Assembly: GCA_007844125.1 (NCBI GenBank)
Contig: CM017570.1
Span: forward strand, 50,038,872-50,102,871
Source of the DNA: Sinonovacula constricta
Lineage: Eukaryota > Mollusca > Bivalvia > Cardiida > Solecurtidae
Direction of reading: 5' to 3'
Length of the DNA stretch: 64,000 nucleotides
The translations under genes and the position numbers were made by a program. Position 1 is the first letter of the stretch. Every line of letters begins with the position of its first letter. The notes below the pieces were generated by a model. It was not told where the DNA came from. It did no database searches and was given only the letters and a program-made list of their open reading frames with translations. Shown piece after piece: positions 1 to 11,900 of the stretch.

Positions 1-2640
1 AAGGTAGGTGACAACTATCGTGTGCAAGGGGTGGTGGTCTAAGAGTTGAAGGTAGATGACAACTATCGTGTGCAAGGGGAGGTGGTCTAAGAGTTGAAGG
101 TAGGTGACAACTATCGTGTGCAAGGGGTGGTGGTCTAAGAGTTGAAGGTAGGTGACAACTATCGTGTGCAAGGGGTGGTGGCCTAAGAGTTGAAGGTAGG
201 TGACAACTATCGTGTGCAAGGGGTGGTGGCCTAAGAGTTGAAGGTAGGTGACAACTATCGTGTGCAAGGGGAGGTGGTCTAAGAGTTGAAGGTAGGTGAC
301 AACTATCGTGTGCAAGGGGTGGTGGCCTAAGAGTTGAAGGTAGGTGACAACTATCGTGTGCAAGGGGTTGTGGTCTAAGAGTTGAAGGTAGGTGACAACT
401 ATCGTGTGCAAGGGGTGGTGGCCTAAGAGTTGAAGGTAGGTGACAACTATCATGTGCAAGGGGTGGTGGCCTAAGAGTTGAAGGTAGGTGACAACTATCG
501 TGTGCAAGGGGTGGTGGTCTAAGAGTTGAAGGAAGGTGACAACTATCGTGTGCAAGGGGTGGTGGCCTATGAGTTGAAGGTAGGTGACAACTATCGTGTG
601 CAAGGGGTTGTGGTCTAAGAGTTGAAGGTAGGTGACAACTATCGTGTGCAAGGGGTTGTGGCCTAAGAGTTGAAGGTAGGTGACAACTATCGTGTTCAAG
701 GGGTGGTGGCCTAAGAGTTGAAGGTAGGTGACAACTATCGTGTGCAAGAGGTGGTGGCCTAAGAGTTGAAGGTAGATGACAACTATCGTGTGCAAGGGGA
801 GGTGGTCTAAGAGTTGAAGGTAGGTGACAACTATCGTGTGCAAGGGGTGGTGGCCTAAGAGTTGAAGGTAGGTGACAACTATCGTGTTCAAGGGGAGGTG
901 GTCTAAGAGTTGAAGGTAGGTGACAACTATCGTGTTCAAGGGGAGGTGGTCTAAGAGTTGAAGGTAGGTGACAACTATCGTGTGCAAGGGGAGGTGGTCT
1001 AAGAGTTGAAGGTAGGTGACAACTATCGTGTGCAAGAGGTGGTGGCCTAAGAGTTGAAGGTAGGTGACAACTATCGTGTTCAAGGGGTTGTGGTCTAAGA
1101 GTTGAAGGTAGGTGACAACTATCGTGTGCAAGGGGGGGGGCTATGAGTTGAAGGTAGGTGACAACTATCGTGTGCAAGGGGGGAGGGGCTATGAGTTGAA
1201 GGAAGGTGACAACTATCGTGTTCAAGGGGTGGTGGCCTTAGATTTGAAGGAAGGTGACAACTATAGTGTGCAAGGGGAGGTGGCCTAAGAGTTGAAGGTA
1301 GGTGACAACTATCGTGTTCAAGGGGTGGTGGCCTAAGAGTTGAAGGTAGGTGACAACTATCGTGTGCAAGGGGTGGTGGCCTAAGAGTTGAAGGTAGGTG
1401 ACAACTATCGTGTTCAAGGGGGGGGGGGGGGGGGGGGGGGGGCTAAGAGTTGAAGGTAGGTGACAACTATCGTGTGCAAGGGGTTGTGGCCTAAGAGTTG
1501 AAGGTAGGTGACAACTATCGTGTGCAAGGGGTGGTGGCCTAAGAGTTGAAGGTAGGTGACAACTATCGTGTGCAAGGGGTGGTGGCCTAAGAGTTGAAGG
1601 TAGGTGACAACTATCGTGTGCAAGGGGTGGTGGCCTATTGAGTTGAAGGTAGGTGACAACTATCGTGTGCAAGGGGTGGTGGCCTAAGAGTTGAAGGTAG
1701 GTGACAACTATCGTGTTCAAGGGGTTGTGGTCTAAGAGTTGAAGGTAGGTGACAACTATCGTGTGCAAGGGGTGGTGGCCTAAGAGTTGAAGGTAGGTGA
1801 CAACTATCGTGTTCAAGGGGTTGTGGCCTAAGAGTTGAAGGTAGGTGACAACTATCGTGTGCAAGGGGTGGTGGCCTAAGAGTTGAAGGTAGGTGACAAC
1901 TATCGTGTTCAAGGGGTTGTGGTCTAAGAGTTGAAGGTAGGTGACAACTATCGTGTGCAAGGGGTGGTGGCCTATGAGTTGAAGGAAGGTGACAACTATC
2001 GTGTGCAAGGGGTGGTGGCCTAAGAGTTGAAGGTAGGTGACAACTATCGTGTGCAAGGGGTGGTGGCCTATGAGTTGAAGGAAGGTGACAACTATCGTGT
2101 GCAAGGGGTTGTGGTCTAAGAGTTGAAGGTAGGTGACAACTATCGTGTGCAAGGGGTGGTGGCCTAAGAGTTGAAGGTAGGTGACAACTATCGTGTGCAA
2201 GGGGAGGTGGCCTAAGAGTTGAAGGTAGGTGACAACTATCGTGTGTAGGGGTGGTGGCCTAAGAGTTGAAGGTAGGTGACAACTATCGTGTGCAAGGGGT
2301 GGTGGCCTAAGAGTTGAAGGTAGGTGACAACTATCGTGTGCAAGGGGTGGTGGCCTAAGAGTTGAAGGTAGGTGACAACTATCGTGTGCAAGGGGTTGTG
2401 GCCTAAGAGTTGAAGGAAGGTGACAACTATCGTGTGTAGGGGAGGTGGTCTAAGAGTTGAAGGTAGGTGACAACTATCGTGTGCAAGGGGTGGTGGGCTA
2501 AGAGGGAAAGGTAGGTGACATCTATCGTGTGCAAGGGGTGGTGGCCTAAGAGTTGAAGGTAGGTGACAACTATCGTGTGCAAGGGGTGGTGGCCTAAGAG
2601 TTGAAGGAAGGTGACAACTATCGTATGAAATGGTTAGGTG
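1..2640. repeat. 48-bp satellite array, about 55 copies
   Basis: Head-to-tail copies of a 48-bp unit with conserved core ggtgacaactatcgtg, followed by a G-rich stretch (aaggggtggtggcc or tc) and taagagttg. The array is already running at base 1, so its left end lies outside the window. It decays at 2626-2690. Copies differ mainly in the G-rich stretch (gtggtgg, gaggtgg, gttgtgg), in gtgca versus gttca, and in ggtc versus ggcc. A run of about 25 G interrupts it at 1418-1442, and shorter G-rich units lie at 1130-1190. Because 48 is divisible by three, long repetitive open frames occur on the minus strand (a 16-residue period); nothing else suggests coding. Confidence 0.97.
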
Positions 2641-4262
2641 GACTAAGAATGAAACAAAGCTATGTGTGTGTTAGGGGTGTGTGAGATTTAAGTGGGATTT
2701 AAAATATCTGCTTTCGATTATTATAAGCTATATAGTTAAAGCACGAGCGTTTAATTGGCGAAACTTCAAGATATCTAGTGAATTTCTTACCTAATAATGT
2801 TTAAGACTGTTGAGTAAACGAAGACTTCCCTGACAGAGAGGGGAGGGTCAGTAGAAGCATTGTTCTTGTTGTCCGAGAGGGCCACATTAATCTGGTAGTG
2901 AAAATACAGAGCAGGAGGTTATTAACAATAAGAAAACATGACAAATTCCTATGAACATACACCAAATTCTGTCCAACTTTTGAATATATAATTATAAAAC
3001 ACGGGCATATGTTTGATGGTCATTATAACCGCATCTGAAGTAAATAAGTAAATCATGGTTAACACTTGTAAATTGTGTATATATGCCTTACAGAAAGATA
3101 AATCCAGTGTAATGATGCTGTAAAGGCAACAAATACTTGGATTAGTAAACTCCGTGTTTTAACCTGTTTCATTTAACTAGTATTGTGTAGAAATGGTTCA
3201 CTGCCATTTTTTAATGTCAGGACAAACAATTAAGTTAACTTCTGATTTCTCACTGTGACTCCCAACGAAACTGCGAGCTTCTATTTTGCTTAACAGTGAC
3301 CCTTAACCTGACCAAACTGAGCACAAATTGCATACAGTATTTACCTCTCTGTGACGACAGATAGAGAATATCTGACATAATACAGGGCCTGACGGTCGTT
3401 TGTATATAGGTTTTGAATAACATTAAGTTAAAAAACTAGTATCTATGGATGTTGAACACTGTAAGAAAAAATCCAACGAGAAAAAAGTAGCACAAGATAA
3501 ACAAGCAAAACAACGTGGTTAATTTAGTGGGCAGTGTATCTCTGTTTACCTTTGTTGTCACTAATTCTGTTATATTCTTGTCGCTTATGTTGAAAAATGA
3601 TATAAAAGTGACATGACCGACATATGTATGGTTCCCTGAAAATATAAAAAAACATCATGATTTAAATACTGTCTATCAAGAGATCCGATGGACACAATTT
3701 CCCCTATGCAGTTTTGGTAATAAATAGCCAACAATATGTTTTATAATTGACGAAAACATTTCTATCGTTCAGTGTAAACAAGATATCACACACAATTACT
3801 CTCTTGGACAACATACATTAAAATAATAATGTCTCTAAGTACCCCACATTTTAAAAAAAAATGGTTAACTGCATATATGATAAAATGTCTTTTTACATTT
3901 TTTACAATATCAAAATCAATTTTACACAAAACTAAAATACGAAAAGAATGTCTCTCTTGTTTCAGTTAAATATTACTTTAACACATCGCCTTAAGTCCTA
4001 CATTTTATTTCCTGTCGCAGATTTTTGTCCACTTTATACAAAAAGTTTGCTGAATTCAAATGTGGAAAAAGATCATGTACGTGCTCGATTTGTGTTGTAA
4101 CCATTGCCCTGACAATAGGGTCAGAGACGTTTTCTGTGCATTTTTAAGCACTTTTATATGTCCTTAACGTATTTAAATACAATATTAAAGTATGCCTAAC
4201 AGTTTTTTCTAAAATAAAATTCTCTTTTAATGTGTTGCATTCAATCGATTAAGATCAGATCA
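2641..4262. other. AT-rich non-repetitive stretch, no gene recognised
   Basis: AT-rich sequence between the 48-bp satellite and the last recognised exon of the VWD/EGF gene. I looked for 3' exons of that gene on the minus strand. A 42-nt block near 3350-3391 (minus) has an AG before it and a GTAAAT after it and is open in the required phase, but it is too short to trust. No terminal exon, stop codon or polyadenylation site could be assigned. Confidence 0.5.
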
Positions 4263-4392
4263 GATCAGAGACGAGAAATAACATGCATTAAGAAAAACTA
4301 TCAGTTACCGCCTTGGAACGGTCAGTCGACAAAAGGACCGACTGGGGTGCTTAAACCTGGTTTGTGGAGCTTCCCACCTCGCTCTTTCTAAA
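4263..4392 (+). repeat. Dispersed repeat family A, copy 1 (partial)
   Basis: Shares gagacgagaaataac, a block beginning cagttaccgccttggaacgg, and cttaaacctggtttgtggag with 7901-8107, and in reverse complement with 21046-21240. No coding capacity is seen. Probably a short non-autonomous mobile element; its class is unresolved because termini and target-site duplications could not be fixed. Confidence 0.8.
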
Positions 4393-4575
4393 GTTTTTCT
4401 AGCAAACAGTGTGAATAAAAATATCCCGTCAAAGTGAAACAACTAACAGTAAGCACCTACATCGAGAGTTAAAACAGATACAATGAACTTACATACATAA
4501 TATCCAGCAATAAAACTATCAACATATGTACAGTATGTACAGTAGAAATTTTATTGGAACTTATATATATCTTAC

Positions 4576-4731
4576 GTTGACATCTATACAGTGGAGCATC
4601 CTCCGTTCCTACGTCCATCCAGATCGTGTCATGAGGGCACGTACAATTCCAGGATCCTTGAAGATTCTGACACACGCCGCCGTGGGTCGTACAGAGGTTG
4701 GAAAAAGTGATGTTTTGGCACTCGTTGACAT
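4576..4731 (-). CDS. Exon: calcium-binding EGF module, last exon recognised
   Basis: 52 codons, phase 1 to 1, acceptor gtataag (weak pyrimidine tract), donor gtaaga. Encodes DVNECQNITFSNLCTTHGG, then VCQNLQGSWNCTCPHDT and LYRCQ. D-V-N-E-C and C-Q-N-L-x-G-S-W-x-C-x-C identify a calcium-binding EGF. The phase-1 donor means the gene continues to lower coordinates. The next exon, any transmembrane segment and the stop codon were not found before the window edge. Confidence 0.85.
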
Positions 4732-7700
4732 CTTATACATGAAATTTTACTTAAATATTACTAATATATATGTTTATATTTATTATCTTCAATAAGATCT
4801 GACTGGCATTTTAGTATCTAGAAAATCATCAGTTAGAAATTACGATAACACATGACGTAAAGCAGTTAAACATCGCGCATTCGGAAGAGATATTCATTTT
4901 AAATATAAGGGTTTGTATGCAAAACGATCAAACAATGGAGGCATTTGCCAAATAGAAAAATGACTTTAGTAGGTATTTCAACAGAAGTTTTATTTGCTGA
5001 GCCATTTCTTGAAATGTATAGAGTACTTTGAACGGACATTAATCTATCGTTTACACAAATGATCATTCGAATTCTGATACATGTCTTTATTCTTTGTTGT
5101 GATATGTCGTCACAAAATTGCTTTGCAATGTTAGCTTCAGCTTACAAATGCTAGACCGAGTTTAAATTTTTTGAAGAAGCGATGAGTGGAATCCTAACTG
5201 AATTATGCACATGGGGAAAGTCTATTTCGCTGACATTTAACTAATGTATTAAGGGATTTCTATTATTGTTGCCTTTTCTTTTGTAAGGAACGCTTAATTT
5301 AGTTTCAGTGAATTGTTTGCTTGATAAAGAACAGATTGTACATGAATAGCATATTAAAGGTCAAATAAAATGAAAATGACACTTTTACTAAAACACTTGT
5401 CTTGTCGTTAAAGTAATTATAACAGTGAACTTACGCTTACTTAATAACTCAGTGTTTTGTGATGCTGTTGGAGCTTAGAAGTACGTGTAACTCCGTACAC
5501 GCTTGTCTCCTTTTAAATGACGTAAATGTTGCCATAACACTTTTTTAAAACTATAAAAAAGATTAAATATTTTTGCCGGATAAATCAGCATCCGCCCCTT
5601 CTGGACGCTGGAAATTTGTAATATTTTCACTTTTATTAGGGTAGGAGATCGATAAAGGAACTTTAACACCATTTTAACTTTAACACCATTTTTTTTGGTC
5701 GCATGCTTTAAAGGAATGTTTATTGTTTGCTAACAATGACAATACACTGTCCTTAGTGGCGCGTGTTCTACGTATTTTTTTCATAAGCTTATTATTTTGT
5801 ATTCATTTAAATTGAAGTCCTATTTAATCCTAATAACGTATTTTGCCGTCACTAAGCGTCGGTTACTCTTGTAAAACATGTTAGTCATGTAGACCACGTT
5901 TTAACAAAATCAGTGGCAGATAATCATGTAAGATATTCATAGTATGCTCCTATTTATATATTATTTTTCGATAATATAAACAGACAGTCGTGGAAATATG
6001 TTTCTGACTTTTTTTACTATGTTAAACAAAATACTTAAACTAAAGCGTTTTATATAACGATAATGAACCAAATTACAAGAGAAAAGATAAAAAAAAAGTT
6101 AGAAGAAAGATAAGAAAAGTTCATACCGTAACATAGGTTTTTGATTGTTTGATCAGGACGCTCGTATCCATGTTTACATTCACATTCATAAGTTCCGTTA
6201 CTATCCTTGCAATTTGTGCTGACTGGATCGCAGTCCGTCCTTTTAGTCAAACTGCATAAACCATCTGGAAAAAAAAGATCATCATAGTTGAGTTTAACTC
6301 AACTCCAGTAGAAGACAACGACACCATTCAGGGATGTGAATATTCAGAAACAGGATTTTAAAATATCGATATAAGAAAAACACAGTAATTACCAAAAAAA
6401 AAAAATACATGCATAGACAATTGTCTTCGTCTACTTTAAAGACGATGTCGGCTATAGTCACTGTGTATCTTTATAGACCATTGTTCTTTTTTCTTCGAAC
6501 ATACCCTATTTTTCGTTAGTTCTATCAAAAGGCGGGCACTTTTTAAACTTAGCTGATACCCAACATATAAGTTTTTACACTATATTGAATTAATCTTTTG
6601 GGAGTATTAACAATGAAAATGCTTTATAAGCATAAGCTACATAAATATCTTAATTACTTCTAAAAATGTTTCCCATGAACCAATAACATTCAAGCAACAG
6701 TTTTATATGAAGCGTTTCAAAAATGGTATTCTTCACTTTACTTATAGTATGTATATTGATTACTTCGTAAGATAAAATACAATTGTTATAAGTAAATTCT
6801 CTCTTTATATCACATTTATGAGCTGGTACAACAACATTTATAGATTTTGGAATTTATTAGAAAACGGAGATATTTTCTTCTATTACGTTAGACTATTAAA
6901 GCAGTCTAAATTAGAGGAACAAATGAAAACTGGCTTTCCTTGTTTCAGAGATAAATGACTTTATAATGTTCAAATACTCGATAAAAGTCTTAAATGTAGC
7001 TACAATTTTATATTCAATATAATAACGTGACATCATAACAGAGCGTGTATAAAATAAAACAAATGCAAGCGTTCGATTTTTAATTGGTTTTGTTTTTGCT
7101 TTTCAAATACATTTCAGCGACCATTTGTGATCAATAACGACCAGCTGTTTTGGTGGAGGAAGACGCTAGACACATGTCTGGGTAGAAAGATGTGATTGTA
7201 TTGTTAAATGAAGAAGTAAATTAAAAAATTATTATATATCATAAATTAACCTCTTCGTGCAACAAGACAGACTCATCCAGATAATCGTACCACCTCTGAC
7301 GTAACAAAAATGTGAGATAACGACCAACACTCATTAGACAATAAACTTGGTCAACCTTCTTGTTTCTTCCGACAGCAACGAGGGTTATGGCAAAGATTAA
7401 TTTCGGAATTACGACGACTTGAACTTGCATGACATTAACTACTCATGGCCAGTCTTCATATCTGGGAAAAAGTTGTACTTGTACTTGAGAGTGGACACGG
7501 TTGTGTGTCTTAAAATGTTAACTTAAATATTGTAATCCATTTGTTGAACTAGATGTTCGAGTGATTATATTGTGTAAGACAGATATAAATGAAATATTTA
7601 TGAATAAACAACGTTGGGCAGCAATATAGCTCAGTGAATAGAGGAAAGGCGTGCAAGAAAGAAGGAAAATGTTATTAGAACGAATTTTGCCATGACAATC

Positions 7701-8837
7701 GGTTATATTATATTTTAGACCAAGATATGTGCTATTTAACGGGCCGGGTCTCAATGCTTTCGGCAGCTTTATACAGTTTGCAATAGGGATTAAGATTCAA
7801 TTCACAAGAGTGTACTGCTTTTTCTCTGTCAGCTCTCTCTCTCTTTATATTTCTCTTATATATGTATAATCGAAAATTATTTAAGTAGGTAAATAAGAAA
7901 AGGTCCTATCAAAATTTTCACAGATATTTAAATTTTATCTACCTGCAGACCAAGGCAAACAAGGTGAATGTAAATGTGACAAAAAACACAGAGACGAGAC
8001 ATAACACACAAAAAGACAAACCATCAGTTACCGCCTTGGAACGGTCAGTCGGCAAAAGGGCCAACTGGGGTGCTTAAACCTGGTTTGTGGAGCGCTCCAA
8101 CCTCGCAGATTAATCTGTTCTAGTTTCATTATGTATGTGTAATAGAAATTTTTTTGAGATTCATCTGGAGATTATGATCAGAATGTTTACCTTGTTTTAT
8201 TCCTATATCTGGTTTCCCCGGTTGCAGTATGATATTTGTCATGTTTGGTGTAGTACTGTTAAAATGGTTGGAGACAGAGGCTCTTAACGTGGATTTTTCC
8301 ATGGTGTTGTTTAGATGAAGTATATACACGACGGAGAGTTGCTGTATTTGAGGACTTCTGCGCTGTCGGTTGCTATTAAAAAAAATATAAAGTTGTTACG
8401 CATTTACAAAACAAAAAATTGACAAAATCTTAAGGTAATAGCATCGTATCTTAAAATTTTAAACTGCACAAAACAAAGGAGGGCACTTGCCTGCTAAATG
8501 GAAATGTTACAAAACAATAACAGAAGACATTAGTTTTGGCACGTCAGTCGGCATTTAGGTTTGGGTTGCTTAAACCAGTTTACAGAACCCTAACCTTACA
8601 ATTCCTTGAGGGGCTTCTCAAAGACAATGAAAACATGTCTCAATTAAAATAAACAACAACAACAACAACAATAATTAAACAAACAAATTCACACGCCAGT
8701 CAAATGAAAAAGTGACACAAAAAACTGAGACGAGACTTTACGTACAATAAAATAAAACCCAATAGTTATCTCCTCCTTGGAACATTCATAAAGGGGAAAT
8801 TGGTTAAGATGTGCTAACTGAGATGAAATCCATAATA

Positions 8838-8928
<91 letters not shown>

Positions 8929-11900
8929 GTTTTGACTACTATTTTGTACTTTTGCTGCTTGTGAGGAACTGTTACTGCGAAGAAACGCACTTTATAAAAA
9001 GTATGATATAAAGCAAGTGGAATGAATGCAATTATTGTACAGCTATGTCAACTCTTTAGCTAAATACGACAACAACGTTAGTGAACAATTCTCATGTGCA
9101 ATTTAGGGAAATCGGATGTCTTCATTTTTTGTCTTTCTATATTTTTCAAGTTCAACAATTTATTGAAAATAAAGGCCACCGGCCCGAAATACAGCAAATC
9201 ATATTAAAATACAAAATACAATTTAAGTAGTGACATGTATAGCTTCAGTATTATGTCTCATAATGGCATGTACATAAAAAGCTAAAGACTTGATTTTATC
9301 ATCGTTGGAGCACATAATTAGTATACAGAAATTATCATATTCAAACCTGCCGTCATACCAGTTTAGTAAATATTGTTGGCGTAGTTGCCCAAACTTATTA
9401 CGAATAAAGAAATCATGGATTTCATCTTCAATGCATTGTACATTTAAGTTAACAAGGCAATATTGACAAATTCGTTGTTCTCTTGTAAGACCAAGATGTG
9501 GTCCAGTTTCTAATAAAAAATTACGGTTTGAACAGCGAAATTTGGCTAGAGACTTTATGACATAAAATGGTATATTTATACACAAGTACGTTTCGGATTT
9601 TAACATGGTTTTAATGTGTTTATAGGTATCACTACGTGGAGAATCATTAATTTGTTGCCAGCAGTTCTGTAGCTTACAATCAATAAGTCTTTGTTTAAAA
9701 TGATGTATAAAAATTCATATATCTCCAACAATTTGATTCAACCGAACTAATCCAAAGCCATAGCTATATAATAATTTTTTAATAACAGAAGCTCATTTTT
9801 CTTCCTAAACTGTCATGTTGTTTCAACATCAAATAACAATTTCGTGGATATCTGTTTTCTGGCATACACAAAAGGTTGCACTAGTATTTAATACATTTTA
9901 TATGATGATCAATGCATAATGGAAGTCTACCACATTATCCTACAGCTACAGTTGCAGTAACACCAAGAAAATCTTTACAATCTTGAATGTGTACTTGTTC
10001 AAGTGAATCTGAATAATCTTTTCCGTATATTTCAGCATCATATGTTAAAATAGACTTAACCATACAATTAAATAATTTAAAGTATTCATTATGTGAAAAA
10101 TAACCAAAAGTTCTTTGGAAGGATTTTATGGCAAAAATAGATTTTCTGGCTTTAGCAGCCAGTTTTACTTTTGCTTTAGACCAAGACAGTTTTGGTGTTA
10201 AGAGTAAACCTATATATTTATAACATGACGTAGTTTCGACTGGCGAACCTTTATACCAACGTTCGGATTACCGTAGAGACCACCATTTCTAAACACGATT
10301 TTTTCCGTTTTTGACTGGTAAATTTTCATGCCCGTATTATCACAAAATTCTGCGATAGAATTAAGTTGCAGCTGTAATTCAACAGCAATTTCCGCGCAGT
10401 TTGCTACATCGTCCGCGAAGAGAATACATATAATATCATGAATTTGATTTATTACAAAAAAGCCCCTGTGCCCTTTAAGTCTTAAAAAGCGAAATAATTC
10501 ATTGATGTAGAAGTAAAAAATTATCGTACTGCTTACGTCCCCTTGCCGGGTTCCAACATTACAGTGAAAGGGTTTAGTGATTTTTCCGTGATCAATGCGG
10601 ACAAATGCATTAAGATTCGTGTACATGGATATTAATACACGCAAAATATTTTCCTTTGCTCCATTTTTATGCAAACATGTGTACAGATTATGATGTACCA
10701 GAACGTCAAAAGCTTTCTGGAAATCTACGTTTAAAACATAAAATCTACCACCATGTTTACTAAGATACTTCTGAATTAAGCTCTGCAAAGTGAACATATT
10801 ATTTACAGTGGAATATCCAGACTTAAAGCCTGCTTGTGCCTCGCCTATTTTGTCAAATTCCTCGCTCCATAAACACAGCCTATTATAGATTATATTTGAA
10901 AATATCTTATTAATGGCATTTATAAGTAAAATACCCCTATAATTTGATGCCCCTATAATTTGATGGGTCTAATTTACTACCTGATTTGTATACTGGTACA
11001 AAAATACTATTACTCCAGATATCAGGAATATAGAATTCAGCAAAAGGCCATCTGTTTCCTGAGATTTCCCCTTTTTAGCTTATTAATGCTTGTAATAATT
11101 TCATCAGCTTTTATTTCTGAATTGAGAATAAAGTCTTGTTCGTCAGGCAATTCACCTTCATCTATAGTTATATTATTTATATTTAGGACATTTTCCTTAT
11201 AAAATAGACGCTGAAAATTGATATCGGTATGAATAGTATCTACTATTTCAATCGCGTTACTATCAATTGCGATAGCTTTCGATAAACCCATCCTTATAGG
11301 TATCAGACCAGTTGTATTTGCTAACCTTTTCGAAATTATTCACATTTACTTTTTGCGTGCTTGAAGTCTTAGATTTGTTTGTACCTTGTTTAGTAAAGCT
11401 TAGCTTAGAGCACAAGGGTAAGTGATATAATAAATAGAAAGTGAAATAATTCCGATGAAAAAATATGATTATCCACCACACTAGCGCCATTATGAGATAA
11501 ACATGTAAAATTACCAACAATATCATTATATTATCTCCCATTCAGAATATTGATACCATAAGTGCAACAAAGGTCAATAAGGGATTGTCCAAATGCATTT
11601 CTTCGTTCAAAGTCTCTGCATATGTTTAAAAACAGAGCGAGCATTTCATAAATAATACTACACAATCAATGAAGTACATACATATTCTAGTAATAAAGTT
11701 ATTCAACATTAACTCAGATCTGACGTATGCTTGTACGCCGCCGTTATTACGGATTGAATTTGCACATATAGTGCGTAGAAAATGAAACATGTATAATTAT
11801 CGGGTAGATTATCAAACTCTCCATTGAAATCACTCCATGATTCAATCCTATTATATCAAAGGAGCGTAAGTAGTTTTAAAAAAACATTGTAAATTTGCGC

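Noticed and set aside
1238..2200. 320-codon repetitive open frame in the 48-bp satellite (minus)
   Set aside because: Results from a 48-bp period without stops; other frames are equally open, and there is no non-repeat start, splice or domain context.
3350..3391. Possible 42-nt 3' exon of the VWD/EGF gene
   Set aside because: Phase and splice ends are compatible, but the length is too short and there is no domain support.
7618..7660. tRNA A-box-like tatagctcagtgaatagagg
   Set aside because: No B box at the expected distance and no cloverleaf; at most a SINE scrap.
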